The notes beneath the pieces were generated by a model, which worked only from the letters and a program-made list of their open reading frames with translations, was not told the origin of the DNA and did no database searches. From Micropterix aruncella (Eukaryota > Arthropoda > Insecta > Lepidoptera > Micropterigidae): a stretch of 64,000 bases of DNA. Location of the stretch: the NCBI GenBank assembly GCA_944548615.1, contig OX155957.1:5507376-5571375 (forward strand), written 5' to 3'. A program made the position numbers and the translations under genes. Below, piece by piece: positions 36,518 through 46,865 of this stretch. Numbering within the stretch: position 1 is the first letter of the stretch; every line of letters starts with the position of its first letter.

Positions 36518-38097
36518 GTGTGTGCAGGGTTTAAAATACAGTTTATCTGCAGTGAATACTATATGATTTGAGCTGTACGTTATTTATTAATTAATATTTA
36601 AATTTTTAGAAAGGGTGGCAACAGAAATATTGCATGCTTTTCAAAGCGAGCAAACAAGGGATTGAGCGACTTGAAATTTACGACAACAAAGAGGATTGCA
36701 CGCCCGCCGCTTGTTCTAGAATAATAACACTGGAGAATTGCATCAAGATAACGCACGCGAACCCGAATACTATTACGATTGTGACGAGGATTTCAACGCA
36801 GCAATTATCCGTACCGACTGAGGGTGAAACGTTGCAATGGCTGACGGCATTGCAGTCGGTCGCTTTTAGAGATGATTCTTCAAAATTAATAGGAATGAAC
36901 GAAGACAATGATCTTTATTGTTCTTCGGGCGAAGGGGTATTTTCGGTGAAGCTTCACCCGTCTGATGCGTCCGTTCGTTGCGGCTTCGAACCGGTTAGGT
37001 ATATTTTAGTGCTGACGACGACGGCTTTAGAATTGAGAGACGTCAGCGATAATAAATTATATGCGACGTGGCCTTATCGTTATATCAGGAGGTACGGCTA
37101 TCGACAGGGGAAGTTCACCTTTGAAGCGGGCCGGAAATGCCAAACTGGAGAGGGCACGTTTCACCTGGAGCATTCTAATCAGCAGGAGATCTTTCGGTGT
37201 CTGTCGTCGAAGATGAAGTCGATGAAGAAGATGATGAACGGCGAGCCGCATTTAGACGCGAGCGACACACAGCGAATCCAGGCTATGCTCAGCATGGAGG
37301 CACGCTCTCGTAGCCCGCTTCCCATGTCGCAAGGCGACGAATTCAATCTATCGTCGATGTCGTTGAAAACTAATTCGGCCGCGTCGCAAAGCGTCGACTC
37401 GACCGCCCTCCTCTTGAGCGCGTCGCAAAAGCCGGCGCTCAAACCGAAGCCGTCGAAACCGCCGCGGAAACACATATTCTCCGTCGCTAAAGAGCGGCAC
37501 GAATCTGACTTTGAAAACCACAATATAAGCCTTGGAAAATACCGGAAATTGGATAATTACGAACCGGTGGAAATTGCTCTGCCGCCGGGGCCGTACGACA
37601 AAGTCGAGGTGAGGAATGAAGCGTGGCGGACCCTCGGCGTAGATGAAATTCACCACAAAGATTTCGTCACGGAGTCGATCGAGAACGGCCATTGTTTGAA
37701 GTTAATTTCCCGCTCGCAGGACAACCTGGACGCGGACGTCGGCGAGTCGTCGGTGATAATTTTACAGACGCCGACCGCCGACCCGGAAGACGCAAACTAT
37801 GACAGACTCCAGCATTTCGGCTCGACAAACAAACTGAACCGATCGGCGGAGCTCGCCGATTACAAGCAGGTGGAGCCGCGGCTTCGCCTCGCTCCGAGCG
37901 TGCCGAAAGACGCGTGGAGCGATTACGACGAGGTGGAAAACGTGATGCAGTCCGTTCGGCTGGCCGACGATTCGCATTTGGGTTACGGAACCATCCGGAA
38001 ACCGTCGGATCCATCCTCGGACAGAAGCCGCGATATCGACCACAGGAAATACAATGGATCGGATTATGCCCTAGTGAGCCGACCGAAGCGAGTGTGA
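36437..38097 (+). CDS. dok: Docking protein (Dok family), PH + PTB adaptor
   Basis: Two exons, 36437-36517 and 36610-38097, give 522 residues across a 92-bp intron (donor GTGTGT, acceptor TTTTAG). Dok proteins are membrane-recruited adaptors that bind activated tyrosine kinases through a PTB domain and offer phosphotyrosines to SH2 proteins such as RasGAP. The first ~115 residues look like a PH domain (GWQQKYCMLFKAS; a C-terminal Trp in GETLQWLTALQ). Residues about 127-228 fit an IRS-type PTB domain (GVFSVKLHPSD, YILVLTTTALELRD, WPYRYIRRYGY, FTFEAGRKC). The tail has a Pro/Lys-rich SH3-ligand-like stretch (ALKPKPSKPPRK) and many tyrosines (YDKV, YDRL, YDEV, GYGTI). The coding part is much more CpG-rich than its surroundings. 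Family is confident; paralogue is not resolved. Confidence 0.9.
36610..38097 (+). CDS. dok: dok exon 2 (rest of PH, PTB, tail)
   Basis: The acceptor is the AG at 36608-36609 and the exon opens with KGWQQKYCMLF, continuing exon 1 in phase 0. It runs 495 codons to TGA at 38095-38097. It contains the end of the PH domain, the whole PTB domain and the tyrosine-rich tail. No further splice is needed. Confidence 0.9.
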   Translation, partial: KGWQQKYCMLFKASKQGIERLEIYDNKEDCTPAACSRIITLENCIKITHANPNTITIVTRISTQQLSVPTEGETLQWLTALQSVAFRDDSSKLIGMNEDNDLYCSSGEGVFSVKLHPSDASVRCGFEPVRYILVLTTTALELRDVSDNKLYATWPYRYIRRYGYRQGKFTFEAGRKCQTGEGTFHLEHSNQQEIFRCLSSKMKSMKKMMNGEPHLDASDTQRIQAMLSMEARSRSPLPMSQGDEFNLSSMSLKTNSAASQSVDSTALLLSASQKPALKPKPSKPPRKHIFSVAKERHESDFENHNISLGKYRKLDNYEPVEIALPPGPYDKVEVRNEAWRTLGVDEIHHKDFVTESIENGHCLKLISRSQDNLDADVGESSVIILQTPTADPEDANYDRLQHFGSTNKLNRSAELADYKQVEPRLRLAPSVPKDAWSDYDEVENVMQSVRLADDSHLGYGTIRKPSDPSSDRSRDIDHRKYNGSDYALVSRPKRV

Positions 38098-38682
38098 TTA
38101 CGACGTGCCTTAAAATGCAAACGCGTGCCTTACTAGACTAGTTAAAACGTTACTTATCACATAATCGAAATTAGGTACTACTTAAATATTTAAATATTTT
38201 TATTTTATTGATTTATACAAATTTATTTTGTAATACATTATAGAAATATACATTAATATACAATCAAAACAGTCTTTATATCGTCGGTCTATGTGACTAC
38301 TCGTGCGCCAAAAATTTGAACTTGTTTTTTATTGTTATTGGTGTAAAATCACATTCTAGACCGTTCTATGTCCTTGACAGTTTTAATCTTTAGTACCGTA
38401 AACTAATATATATTTTTTCATTTTGTCTTATTTACACAACTAGAAAAAACATCTCGAAGTTATTCAGTTTTTATGCCCTGAAGGTTTACTCGTTGGTATG
38501 TATGAGGTCTCTAGTATAGAGCGACGATTGTTTAGTTTTCTTGTAATTCTCATTGCAGCTGCATTTTGTAGGCATGAGTTGATGATTTCATCCAGTGATA
38601 ACTCTTAGGTTTTAGTAGTGATTTATTGTAAACGACTTAACTCTTCTTTAACAGTTTTAATCATAAGTACAGTTAACTGATA
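38098..38682. other. dok 3' untranslated region and flank
   Basis: AT-rich sequence after the dok stop codon without a clear canonical poly(A) signal in the first 100 bp; ATTATAGAAATATACATTAA-like sequence follows. The AGTTTTAATC phrase recurs at 38380 and 38650, hinting at an old duplication. Confidence 0.35.
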
Positions 38683-38954
38683 CAGTAGAACCCCGGTTAA
38701 CCAAAACCTGGGTTATTCGAAACCTGGATTATCCGAAACGCAGCCGAAAAAATGAGCCATTCTGTCAAATTTTAAATTGTTCTCTCAGAAGTCGAAACAT
38801 GTTACTAATCACGAGAAAAACCCTAAAAACATCCGACTTTAGAAAAGTGGACGAGGCTCTTTATCTTCGGTTCACTCAACAATGACAAAGGCCATGGCTT
38901 TGACTGGCCTGATACTGCAAGAAAAAACTAAAATGTAGGGTTGTAGGTGTTGTT

Positions 38955-39170
38955 AGGTGAGGAAGCAAACGATTTTTGTGTAGCTCTGGGTGGTTAGACA
39001 GGTTTAAAAACATATATGGCATTCGGCAGGTATGTGGAGAAAAGTTATCTGGAGGCCCAGACGCGGTTGATGTTTCCAAAACAAAATTTGAAGATTACAC
39101 TCATGGCTACACTTAGCAAAAAAGTTACAATGCCGATGAAACTGGTCTTACTGATGCACATACTGATTAA
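38955..39170 (+). pseudogene. Tigger/Jerky-type transposase remnant
   Basis: Reading with frame changes gives SSGWLDRFKNIYGIRQVCGE, then LSGGPDAVDVSK, then KSYNADETGL. These are the end of the CENP-B/Tigger DNA-binding helix-turn-helix (GWL.RFK...GIR) and the first catalytic Asp block (YNADETGL). The N-terminus and the remaining catalytic part are lost. Confidence 0.7.
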
Positions 39171-39497
39171 TTTAACAAAATGTAATTTTAATATTAATAA
39201 AAAACGTAAGCGTACCCTACAAAGATATTTTGGAATTCGTTTAACTTTCAGACTTGTCTGAAATACGTACTTTGGAAAGGTCTGACTATGTGTTCATAGC
39301 TTAACCCTTCGAGTGGCGGCATAATTTCACGGCAGACTGCGGCAATTTATTGGAATTCTTGCAATATCGCCGCGCTCCACAAAAAGTACTATAACTATGG
39401 AACTTCTATAGCAATCATAAAAATAATAACTGCAATGATCGCATTGAAATTTTATATATAGAATATTGGAATTTCATTTTGTAAAATAATTAGATAA

Positions 39498-40053
39498 TCT
39501 TATATATAAAAATGAATCGCCGTGCGTTAGTCTCGCAAGATCTCGAAAATGACTCAACCGATTTAAATTATTATTTTTTTGTTCTGTTTGCCTTGATTCA
39601 GGGGTGGTTTACAAAAAAAAAATATTTAGTAAAAATTAAAAGAAACAACTGATAATCGAAAAAATCCAAATTGGTCATTTTGGGAAATGGGCCACTTTCA
39701 ATAGATGGCGTTCGCGGCATCCATAACTGTTATTCATTCCGTGCGATTGTGTAAAATTTCAAAAAGTCGAAAATTCGAAAAAGTCAAGAGTCGAAAAAGT
39801 CAAAAAAAGTCGAAAAAGTCAAAAAAGTCGGAAAAGTCGAAAAAGTCAAAAAAGTCCGAAAAGTCGAAAAAAGCAAAAAAGTCGGAAAAGTTGTAAAAGC
39901 CGAAAAAGTCGACAAACTCAAACCGTACATGATTCGTTCATATTATAGATTTCAATGAATTGGATATGGAAGGTTGATTAGGATCAATAAACGCTTATGA
40001 AGAGTTACAGTCAAATCAATTTTAGGTGGTACGAAGTTCACCGGGTCATCTAG
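39498..40053 (+). mobile_element. Non-autonomous Helitron-like element
   Basis: Begins TCTTATATATAAAAATGAAT with CGCCGTGCGTTAGTCTCGC and ends GTACGAAGTTCACCGGGTCA then TCTAG, inserted between A and T. The 5' TC, 3' CTAG and the short GGTG/CACC hairpin near the 3' end fit Helitrons; this pair of ends is familiar from many insect genomes. The interior is a GTCGAAAAA-type simple repeat. Confidence 0.65.
39760..39912 (+). repeat. AAAAGTCGAAAAAGTC simple repeat
   Basis: Imperfect tandem repeat of AAAAAGTCGAAAAGTC. It generates a Lys/Ser open frame that is an artefact. The same phrase recurs just outside the Helitron end at 40068-40090. Confidence 0.85.
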
Positions 40054-40654
40054 TTATGAATAAATATGAGAAAGTCGAAAAAGTGAAAAAAGCTCGGCAT
40101 TTCTAACTTGTACTTGTCTTACGGAAAAATACGGAACCCTATCTAGAAATTGTCAATACTATAGAGATTTTTATTAGATTCTCAATGAAAGGTAATATTC
40201 CGTTTTGCTTATTTACTTACAAAAATATTTAGATTATAAAAATAATATATTTAGCTAAATATTTAGCTCATAAAAACCAATAAAATTTTTGATGATTTCT
40301 CTAAAAAAAAATGAGGTTTGACAATGGAATTTTATCAGAAATATCCGCGAAATGACGCGCGAAATTATTCTAGCGGCCGTCTATGTATCTATGGTAATAA
40401 TGAGATATTTGGTATGGATTTTAGGATGCATTCGAATTAGAAAATAATATTTCTGTGCGCTCCGGGAACAAGCCGCTAATATTGGTCGTTACGTAGTCAA
40501 CGGTGTTCTGATGTGCAACCAAATTTGGTCGTTACGTAGCCGAAGGGTCTGAAAAAATCGTTATTCGAAACGGCTCTCCCCCCTTTATTTCGCGTAACCA
40601 AGGTTGTACTGTATATATTTTTAAATTTTGTTCCACTTACAACTCATAAACGAA

Positions 40655-40660
40655 TTTATT
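40655..40660 (-). terminator. Candidate poly(A) signal of the DNLZ-like gene
   Basis: AATAAA on the minus strand about 118 bp past the stop codon of the DNL-type zinc-finger gene. It is the first canonical signal downstream in that direction, so it is a plausible 3' end; no transcript evidence is available. Confidence 0.4.
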
Positions 40661-40777
40661 GTTTTTTTTCATGGCCTAAAATGTTTGCTTTTCGGCATGC
40701 ACGAGAGTTCACATATAGAGCAACAATATGCTATAAATTCAATAATATTGAGGTAGTTCAGTCACCGCATTCAAACG

Positions 40778-41353
40778 CTACTTTTTATCGCCGCTCGGTT
40801 TTTTCTCTTCTGTCGCTTCCGATTGCGGCGTATCTATGAGCATCTGTTCCTCTTTCTTCAAGGTCTCCCAAGCGATTAACTCCAAATCGTCAGATGAGAA
40901 TTTGTGCACGGTCTCCCCTTTCTCCTGGAGTATGTCCTCTATATTTTTCTTCCCGTCCATATCGGTGAACCAATTCAAATTGTCGGCTATCAGGTGGTTG
41001 TTTTGACATCCATCGCACCGCACTATCACAACCCCTTTGTAGTAAGCGAGCTTTGTGATGTATTTACTGTTCCGGGTGGTGCACTTTTTGCATGTGAACA
41101 TTAACTGGAATTTACCCTTTAGTCGTCCGCTATCTTCAACGCTCGAGTTTAGAGAGGCGGGTTTTGTGTGTATTTTACTGTGAATCGATTTCGCGCGAGA
41201 GAATGTAAGAGGACCGGTCATGAACTGTGTTATATTAGTGGGATAGCATACGATGTTATTTAAAAGCCGAGGAACCGGACAATGTCGCACCAGAAACCCG
41301 AATAATAGTTTGCAAGACATTTTACGGTTTGTCGCTATGCAATATTTCATCAC
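40778..41353 (-). CDS. DNL-type zinc-finger protein (DNLZ/Zim17/HEP-like), mitochondrial
   Basis: A single 191-codon open frame. DNLZ/Zim17 proteins are matrix escort chaperones that keep mitochondrial Hsp70 soluble and aid protein import and iron-sulfur assembly. The diagnostic zinc finger is complete: C88-KK-C91 and C113-DG-C116 with the intervening [16 protein letters not shown] strand, followed by [11 protein letters not shown] containing the D-N-L signature. The first ~75 residues are basic, Ser/Thr-rich and poor in acids, as in a mitochondrial presequence. A second Met at residue 12 could be the real start. The C-terminal ~20 residues are charged and low-complexity. The gene is intronless here. 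A 191-bp satellite array begins only about 200 bp upstream of the start codon. Confidence 0.93.
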   Translation of the reverse strand: MMKYCIATNRKMSCKLLFGFLVRHCPVPRLLNNIVCYPTNITQFMTGPLTFSRAKSIHSKIHTKPASLNSSVEDSGRLKGKFQLMFTCKKCTTRNSKYITKLAYYKGVVIVRCDGCQNNHLIADNLNWFTDMDGKKNIEDILQEKGETVHKFSSDDLELIAWETLKKEEQMLIDTPQSEATEEKKPSGDKK

Positions 41354-41560
41354 CGGAACGGCGAAAACAATAAAATTTGAGGTCTCTGAAGCTGGCGCCA
41401 GAAAACGATATATATAAACATACGTACGTATAGCAAACCAATATCAGTCCACCAATGACAACGCGCGAATTATGCTACAACTGAAAATAAATATTAAAGC
41501 TCCCGCGGGAAATACAAACTATGCCTGTCTAATTTAGCAGAGTAGGCAACAGACCGAATC
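41354..41560. promoter_or_regulatory. Short 5' flank of the DNLZ-like gene
   Basis: Only about 200 bp of non-satellite DNA separate the DNLZ start codon (minus strand) from the satellite array, so the promoter must lie here or inside the array. No TATA box or other element can be supported. Confidence 0.4.
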
Positions 41561-41561
41561 G

Positions 41562-44431
41562 GATACTCAAATTTTAGTCTGCTAATGATCGAGAATCATA
41601 ATTAAGGAGGTTCAAAATTTTACTATGCATATTAATGTCAAAACTCGGGTCCGCTCTCCGCCGATGATTGTATTAATGGGCGAGGCGGCCGCTCAAACTC
41701 TGGCAGGCATCGAGAATCCCACTTTAGGAAGTTCAAAATTTTACTATACATAGCTGATAATATTTTACATCATATATAAAAAGTGCGTGAGGTCATTTTT
41801 TCTTAAATTGGAGATATTAATTCCCGAACTCGGGCCCGCGCCGCGTCGATGACTATATGTAATGGTGGTGGCAGCCGCTCAAACTTCGGTCTGGCTGGCA
41901 TCGAGAATCCCACTTTAGGAAGTTCAAAATTTTACTATACATAGCTGATGATATTATACATCACATATAAAAAGTGCATGAGGTCATTTTTTCTTAAATT
42001 GGAGATATTATTTCCCAAACTCGGGCCCGCTCTCCGCCGATGATTATATTTAATGAGCGAGGCGACCGCTAAAACTTCGGTCTGGCAGGCATCGAGAATC
42101 CCACTTTAGGAAGTTCAAAATTTTACTATACATAGCTGATGATATTATACATCACATATAAAAAGTGCGTGAGGTCATTTTTTCTTAAATTGGAGATATT
42201 ATTTCCCAAACTCGGGCCCGCTCTCCGCCGATGATTATATTTAATGAGCGAGGCGACCGCTCAAACTTCGGTCTGGCAGGCATCGAGAATCCCACTTTAG
42301 GAAGTTCAAAATTTTACTATACATAGCTGATGATATTATACATCACATATAAAAAGTGCGTGAGGTCATTTTTTCTTAAATTGGAGATATTAATTCCCGA
42401 ACTCGGGCCCGCGCCGCGTCGATGACTATATGTAATGGTGGTGGCAGCCGCTCAAACTTCGGTCTGGCTGGCATCGAGAATCCCACTTTAGGAAGTTCAA
42501 AATTTTACTATACATAGCTGATGATATTTTACATCACATATAAAAAGTGCGTCAGGTCATTTTTTCTTAAATTGGAGATTTTAATTTCCGAACTCGGGCC
42601 CGCGCAGCGCCGATGACTGTATGTAATGGTGGTGGCAGCCACTCAAACTTCGGTCTGGCAGGCATCGAGAATCCTACTTTAGGAAATTCAAAATTTTACT
42701 ATACATAGCTGATGATATTATACATCACATATAAAAAGTGCATGAGGTCATTTTTTCTTAAATTGGAGATATTAATTCCCAAACTCGGGCCCGCTCTCCG
42801 CCGATGATTATATTTAATGAGCGAGGCGGCCGCTCAAACTTCGGTCTGGCAGGCATCGAGAATCCCACTTTAGGAAGTTGAAAATTTTACTGTATATAGC
42901 TGATGATATTTTACATTACATATAAAAAGTCCGTGAGGTCATTTTTTCTTAAATTGGAGATATTAATTCCCGAACTCGTGCCCGCGCCGCGCCGATGACT
43001 GTATGTAATGGTGGTGGCAGCCGCTCAAACTTCGGTCTGGCAGGCATCGAGAATCCCACTTTAGGAAGTTTAAAATTTTACTATACATAGCTGATGATAT
43101 TCTACATCACATATGAAAAGTGCGTGAGGTCATTTTTTCTTAAATTGGAGATATTATTTCCCAAACTCGGGCCCGCTCTCCGCCGATGATTATATTTAAT
43201 GAGCGAGGCGGCCGCTCAAACTTCGGTCTGGCAGGCATCGAGAATCCCACTTTAGGAAGTTCAAAATTTTACTATACATAGCAGATGATATTTTACATCA
43301 CATATAAAAGTGCGTGAGGTCATTTTTTCTTAAATTGGAGATATTAATTCCCGAACTCGGGCCCGCGCCGCGTCGATGACTATATGTAATGGTGGTGGCA
43401 GCCGCTCAAACTTCGGTCTGGCTGGCATCGAGAATCCCACTTTAGGAAGTTCAAAATTTTACGATACATAGCTGATGATATTTTACATCACATATAAAAA
43501 GTGCGTGAGGTCATTTTTTCTTAAATTGGAGATATTATTTCCCAAACTCGGGCCCGCTCTCCGCCGATGATTATATTTAATGAGCGAGGCGGCCGCTCAA
43601 ACTTCGGTCTGGCAGGCATCGAGAATCCTACTTTAGGAAGTTCAAAATTTTACTATACATAGCTGATGATATTATACATCACATATAAAAAGTGCGTGAG
43701 GTGATTTTTTCTTAAATTGGAGATATTAATTCCCAAACTCGGGCCCGCGCAGCGCCGATGACTATATGTAATGGTCGTCGCAGCCGTTCAAACTTCGGTC
43801 TGGCTGGCATCGAGAATCCCACTTTAGGAAGTTCAAAATTTTACTATACATAGCTGATGATATTTTACATCACATATAAAAAGTGCGTGAGGTCATTTTT
43901 TCTTAAATTGGAGATATTAATTCCCAAACTCGGGCCCGCGCCGCGTCGATGACTATATGTAATGGTCGTCGCAGCCGTTCAAACTTCGGTCTGGCTGGCA
44001 TCGAGAATCCCACTTTAGGAAGTTCAAAATTTTACAATACATAGCTGATGATATTTTACATCACATATAAAAAGTGCGTGAGGTCATTTTTTCTTAAATT
44101 GGAGATTTTAATTTCCGAACTCGGGCCCGCGCAGCGCCGATGACTGTATGTAATGGTGGTGGCAGCCACTCAAACTTCGGTCTGGCAGGCATCGAGAATC
44201 CTACTTTAGGAAGTTCAAAATTTTACTATACATAGCTGATGATATTATACATCACATATAAAAAGTGCGTGAGGTCATTTTTTCTTAAATTGGAGATATT
44301 AATTCCCAAACTCGGGCCCGCGCCGCGTCGATGACTATATGTAATGGTCGTCGCAGCCGTTCAAACTTCGGTCTGGCTGGCATCGAGAATCCCACTTTAG
44401 GAAGTTCAAAATTTTACTATACATAGCTGAT
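41562..44431 (+). repeat. 191-bp satellite array, forward orientation (about 15 units)
   Basis: The ACTTTAGGAAGTTCAAAATT phrase recurs at 41721, 41912, 42103, 42294, 42485, 42676, 42867, 43058, 43249, 43439, 43630, 43821, 44012, 44203 and 44394, i.e. every 191 bp with one 190. Two subtypes differ in the block after CTCGGGCCCG (CTCTCCGCCGATGATTATAT with GAGCGAGGCGGCCGC, versus CGCCGCGTCGATGACTATAT with GGTGGTGGCAGCC). The outermost unit at 41562-41720 is diverged and lacks about 65 bp. Confidence 0.97.
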
Positions 44432-46865
44432 GAAAAAATCTTAAGAACAATCAAACGAAGATTTTTGTTCAAATATGCCGCCAGCTTCACGGACGTCTCA
44501 TTTTGTTCAGTCATCCAAAAAGTGCTTAGGTCCTGAGGCCTAACATGTGGTACACAAATGTGGCATGTTGTGTACGCTAGCTATGCGGGTATTATCCAAA
44601 AAATACCTCATTGTAAACAACTAAAATGTTTTCATGTAATGATTTTTTGCTATTGCAGGCGGCTATCGTTGCGTACAAACGTAATAGAACGTAATAAAAA
44701 TATAACAAAAAAAGGTTCCGTTACAAATTTTGCGGAGTAAAAATTATTTTCGCAAAATCGAATATTCACTTTGCTTTCCGCTTCGTGTAGTGCTACACAG
44801 CTTTAGAATAGAAATAGTATCATTCATAACAACTGTCTTTACGATATTTCCAATTCTATTATTCTAATTTTCATCGGTCAATCATTCAGTCAGTTATTTT
44901 TTTATATTATATACTATTTATACCGAATCATTTTTTATATTTGCATTTAATGTGATTTTTGTGATTGGAAAATATTATTTGGTAAGTTTTTATTTTAATA
45001 TATTGATGAGTGGACCTATTATCGTTTTGTATATTTAACCTAAACCAGTTTGTATCTCATAAAATAAAAAATAAAACGTATAGTTAGGACATAATAATAT
45101 GTAATATTATATAATTACCAAGCTATTCCTCGGTAACTAAATTAGAGAATCTAACTTAAAATATAAAATTAAACATTTTAAATAAATATTAAATTAAAAT
45201 TAAACAATACCTAAAATATAAAATTAAACAATAGACAAAGAAACAATTTAAATAAATAATTAATTAAAATTAAACAATAAAATATAAAATTAAACAGAAG
45301 TAGTATCATTCATAACACCTATTTTTACGATATTACCAATTCTATTATTCTGGTACATAATTAAATTTGGTACATAATATTATTATTCAATTGTAGGTTT
45401 AATATTATTATAATTATTTGCCATTTTTATGTACATATATATTGAGATATATATTTCTTTATTATTTTATTATGTATAGTACTTATGTCGAGGATTAGGC
45501 CTGCAATTATAAAATCGGGAAGAAAACATTGCCTTGGTACTAGAACCAACGCAATGCCATTATTTTCGTTGTTATAATTATGGGGATACCTCGTTAAAAC
45601 AAAGCGACGTCATAATAGCCTAACCTCTTGGGTTGACGTGGAAAAGGCTTTTTTTCATTTATAATGTAACTAAGGTTCACCATTAGACAAAAACGTCAGA
45701 AGATCAACTCAGAAATGTATGTAAACGACCGTCGCGACCGTCGCCTTGGCAGCCGCAACCGCAACCCCTGCATTAGCATCGAAGCCAGAAAGAAAAGGCC
45801 CTTTTAAGGGCTACCATATTTTTCACGATTTGGATGCGTCGCAATCGCAATTTGTTTCTATTTTCTTATGTTTCTTATTTTTTTTCCTAATTTTGACAAT
45901 CGCCCAACTAATGTCTTCTATTAAAGTACGCCAATTTCATGAAATCCATAACGACTAATAGAAAAAGTTTTAAATATTTTTTTTTATATTTACTAAAAAA
46001 GGTCATAAAGTATGATTTTGGTAAAAAAAACACCAAAAAATAGTTACTCCGAAACTATTGATTTTTGCATAGAGTATGGCTGTATAATTAGCAAATAATC
46101 TCTTCTACAACATCCTCAAAGGTTCTACCGACGAACCAATAGACATATATACAGCTTAACTTAGAACTTAATATCTATTACATTCCCGGTGCTAATTTGT
46201 GTGAACTATTTAAAATTTAAATAACTAAACTTATTTAATAGTACCTACTATCTGTGTCAAGGATTTGCTGGATACACTCTACATAAATTAAAAATAATAA
46301 TAGTATAGCGTTGTTAACAGAAATATTTCTAAAAAGACAAATTGCATTTGATAAGGTCAAATGAGTCAAAATTAGATTTGAACGCTTTAGTGTAGAAAAA
46401 AATGCTGTTTCGTAAAACGCAGTTTAACTTTTGAATTCGTAAGCAAGTAGGTGACCAAAGTACTAGATTATACATTTGTAGAAATCATGATTTTAAATCA
46501 TTATGTCTATTTGTTGTATCTAAATGCATTTCTGTATTGTATTTGAAAAATATGATTAATGTTTAAGAGTGGAAAATATTTCAATGTATAAAAAAAAATA
46601 TTGGACATAGTATAGCATATATAAAAAAATAAATTCAGCGTGTTTAATTTAGAAAGAATGATATTTCATATTTTGTGTGCCGTCAGTTTCACAGTTTCAC
46701 GGAATAGGAAGTTGACCTAACTGTTAAAAGTGGTGGCGAGGGTCTTTCCATTGTTTGAAAATACTTTTAATACAATAGGAGAGTAAAAAAAGCAAAGACC
46801 CATCACATGGGCCACGTGCGTTTTAAGGCGGTTGTCCTTTCTATCCCGGGCAATTACATGCAATA
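44432..46865. other. 2.4-kb unique spacer between inverted satellite arrays
   Basis: AT-rich. Contains a direct duplication of about 60 bp (44808-44870 and 45298-45355, TAGTATCATTCATAACA...) and TTAAACAATA-type low-complexity repeats at 45150-45300. A frame at 45725-45958 without ATG would encode a short hydrophobic segment (FVSIFLCFLFFFLILTIAQL). No recognisable transposase or host gene. Confidence 0.6.

Larger units (their letters stand above)
38683..40611 (+). mobile_element. Tigger/pogo-like DNA transposon, decayed, with a Helitron inside
   Basis: Left end CAGTAGAACCCCGGTTAACC and right end, inverted, CAGTACAACCTTGGTTACGC, both flanked by TA (38681-38682, 40612-40613). This is the Tigger/pogo type of terminus. 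Between them lie transposase remnants and the nested element at 39498-40053. Confidence 0.75.

Noticed and set aside
36678..38141. Several open frames overlapping dok on both strands
   Set aside because: Shadows of the CpG-rich dok coding sequence; dok itself has matching splice sites and domain content.
39705..39896. Lys/Ser-rich open frame
   Set aside because: Translation of the AAAAAGTCG simple repeat inside the Helitron-like element.
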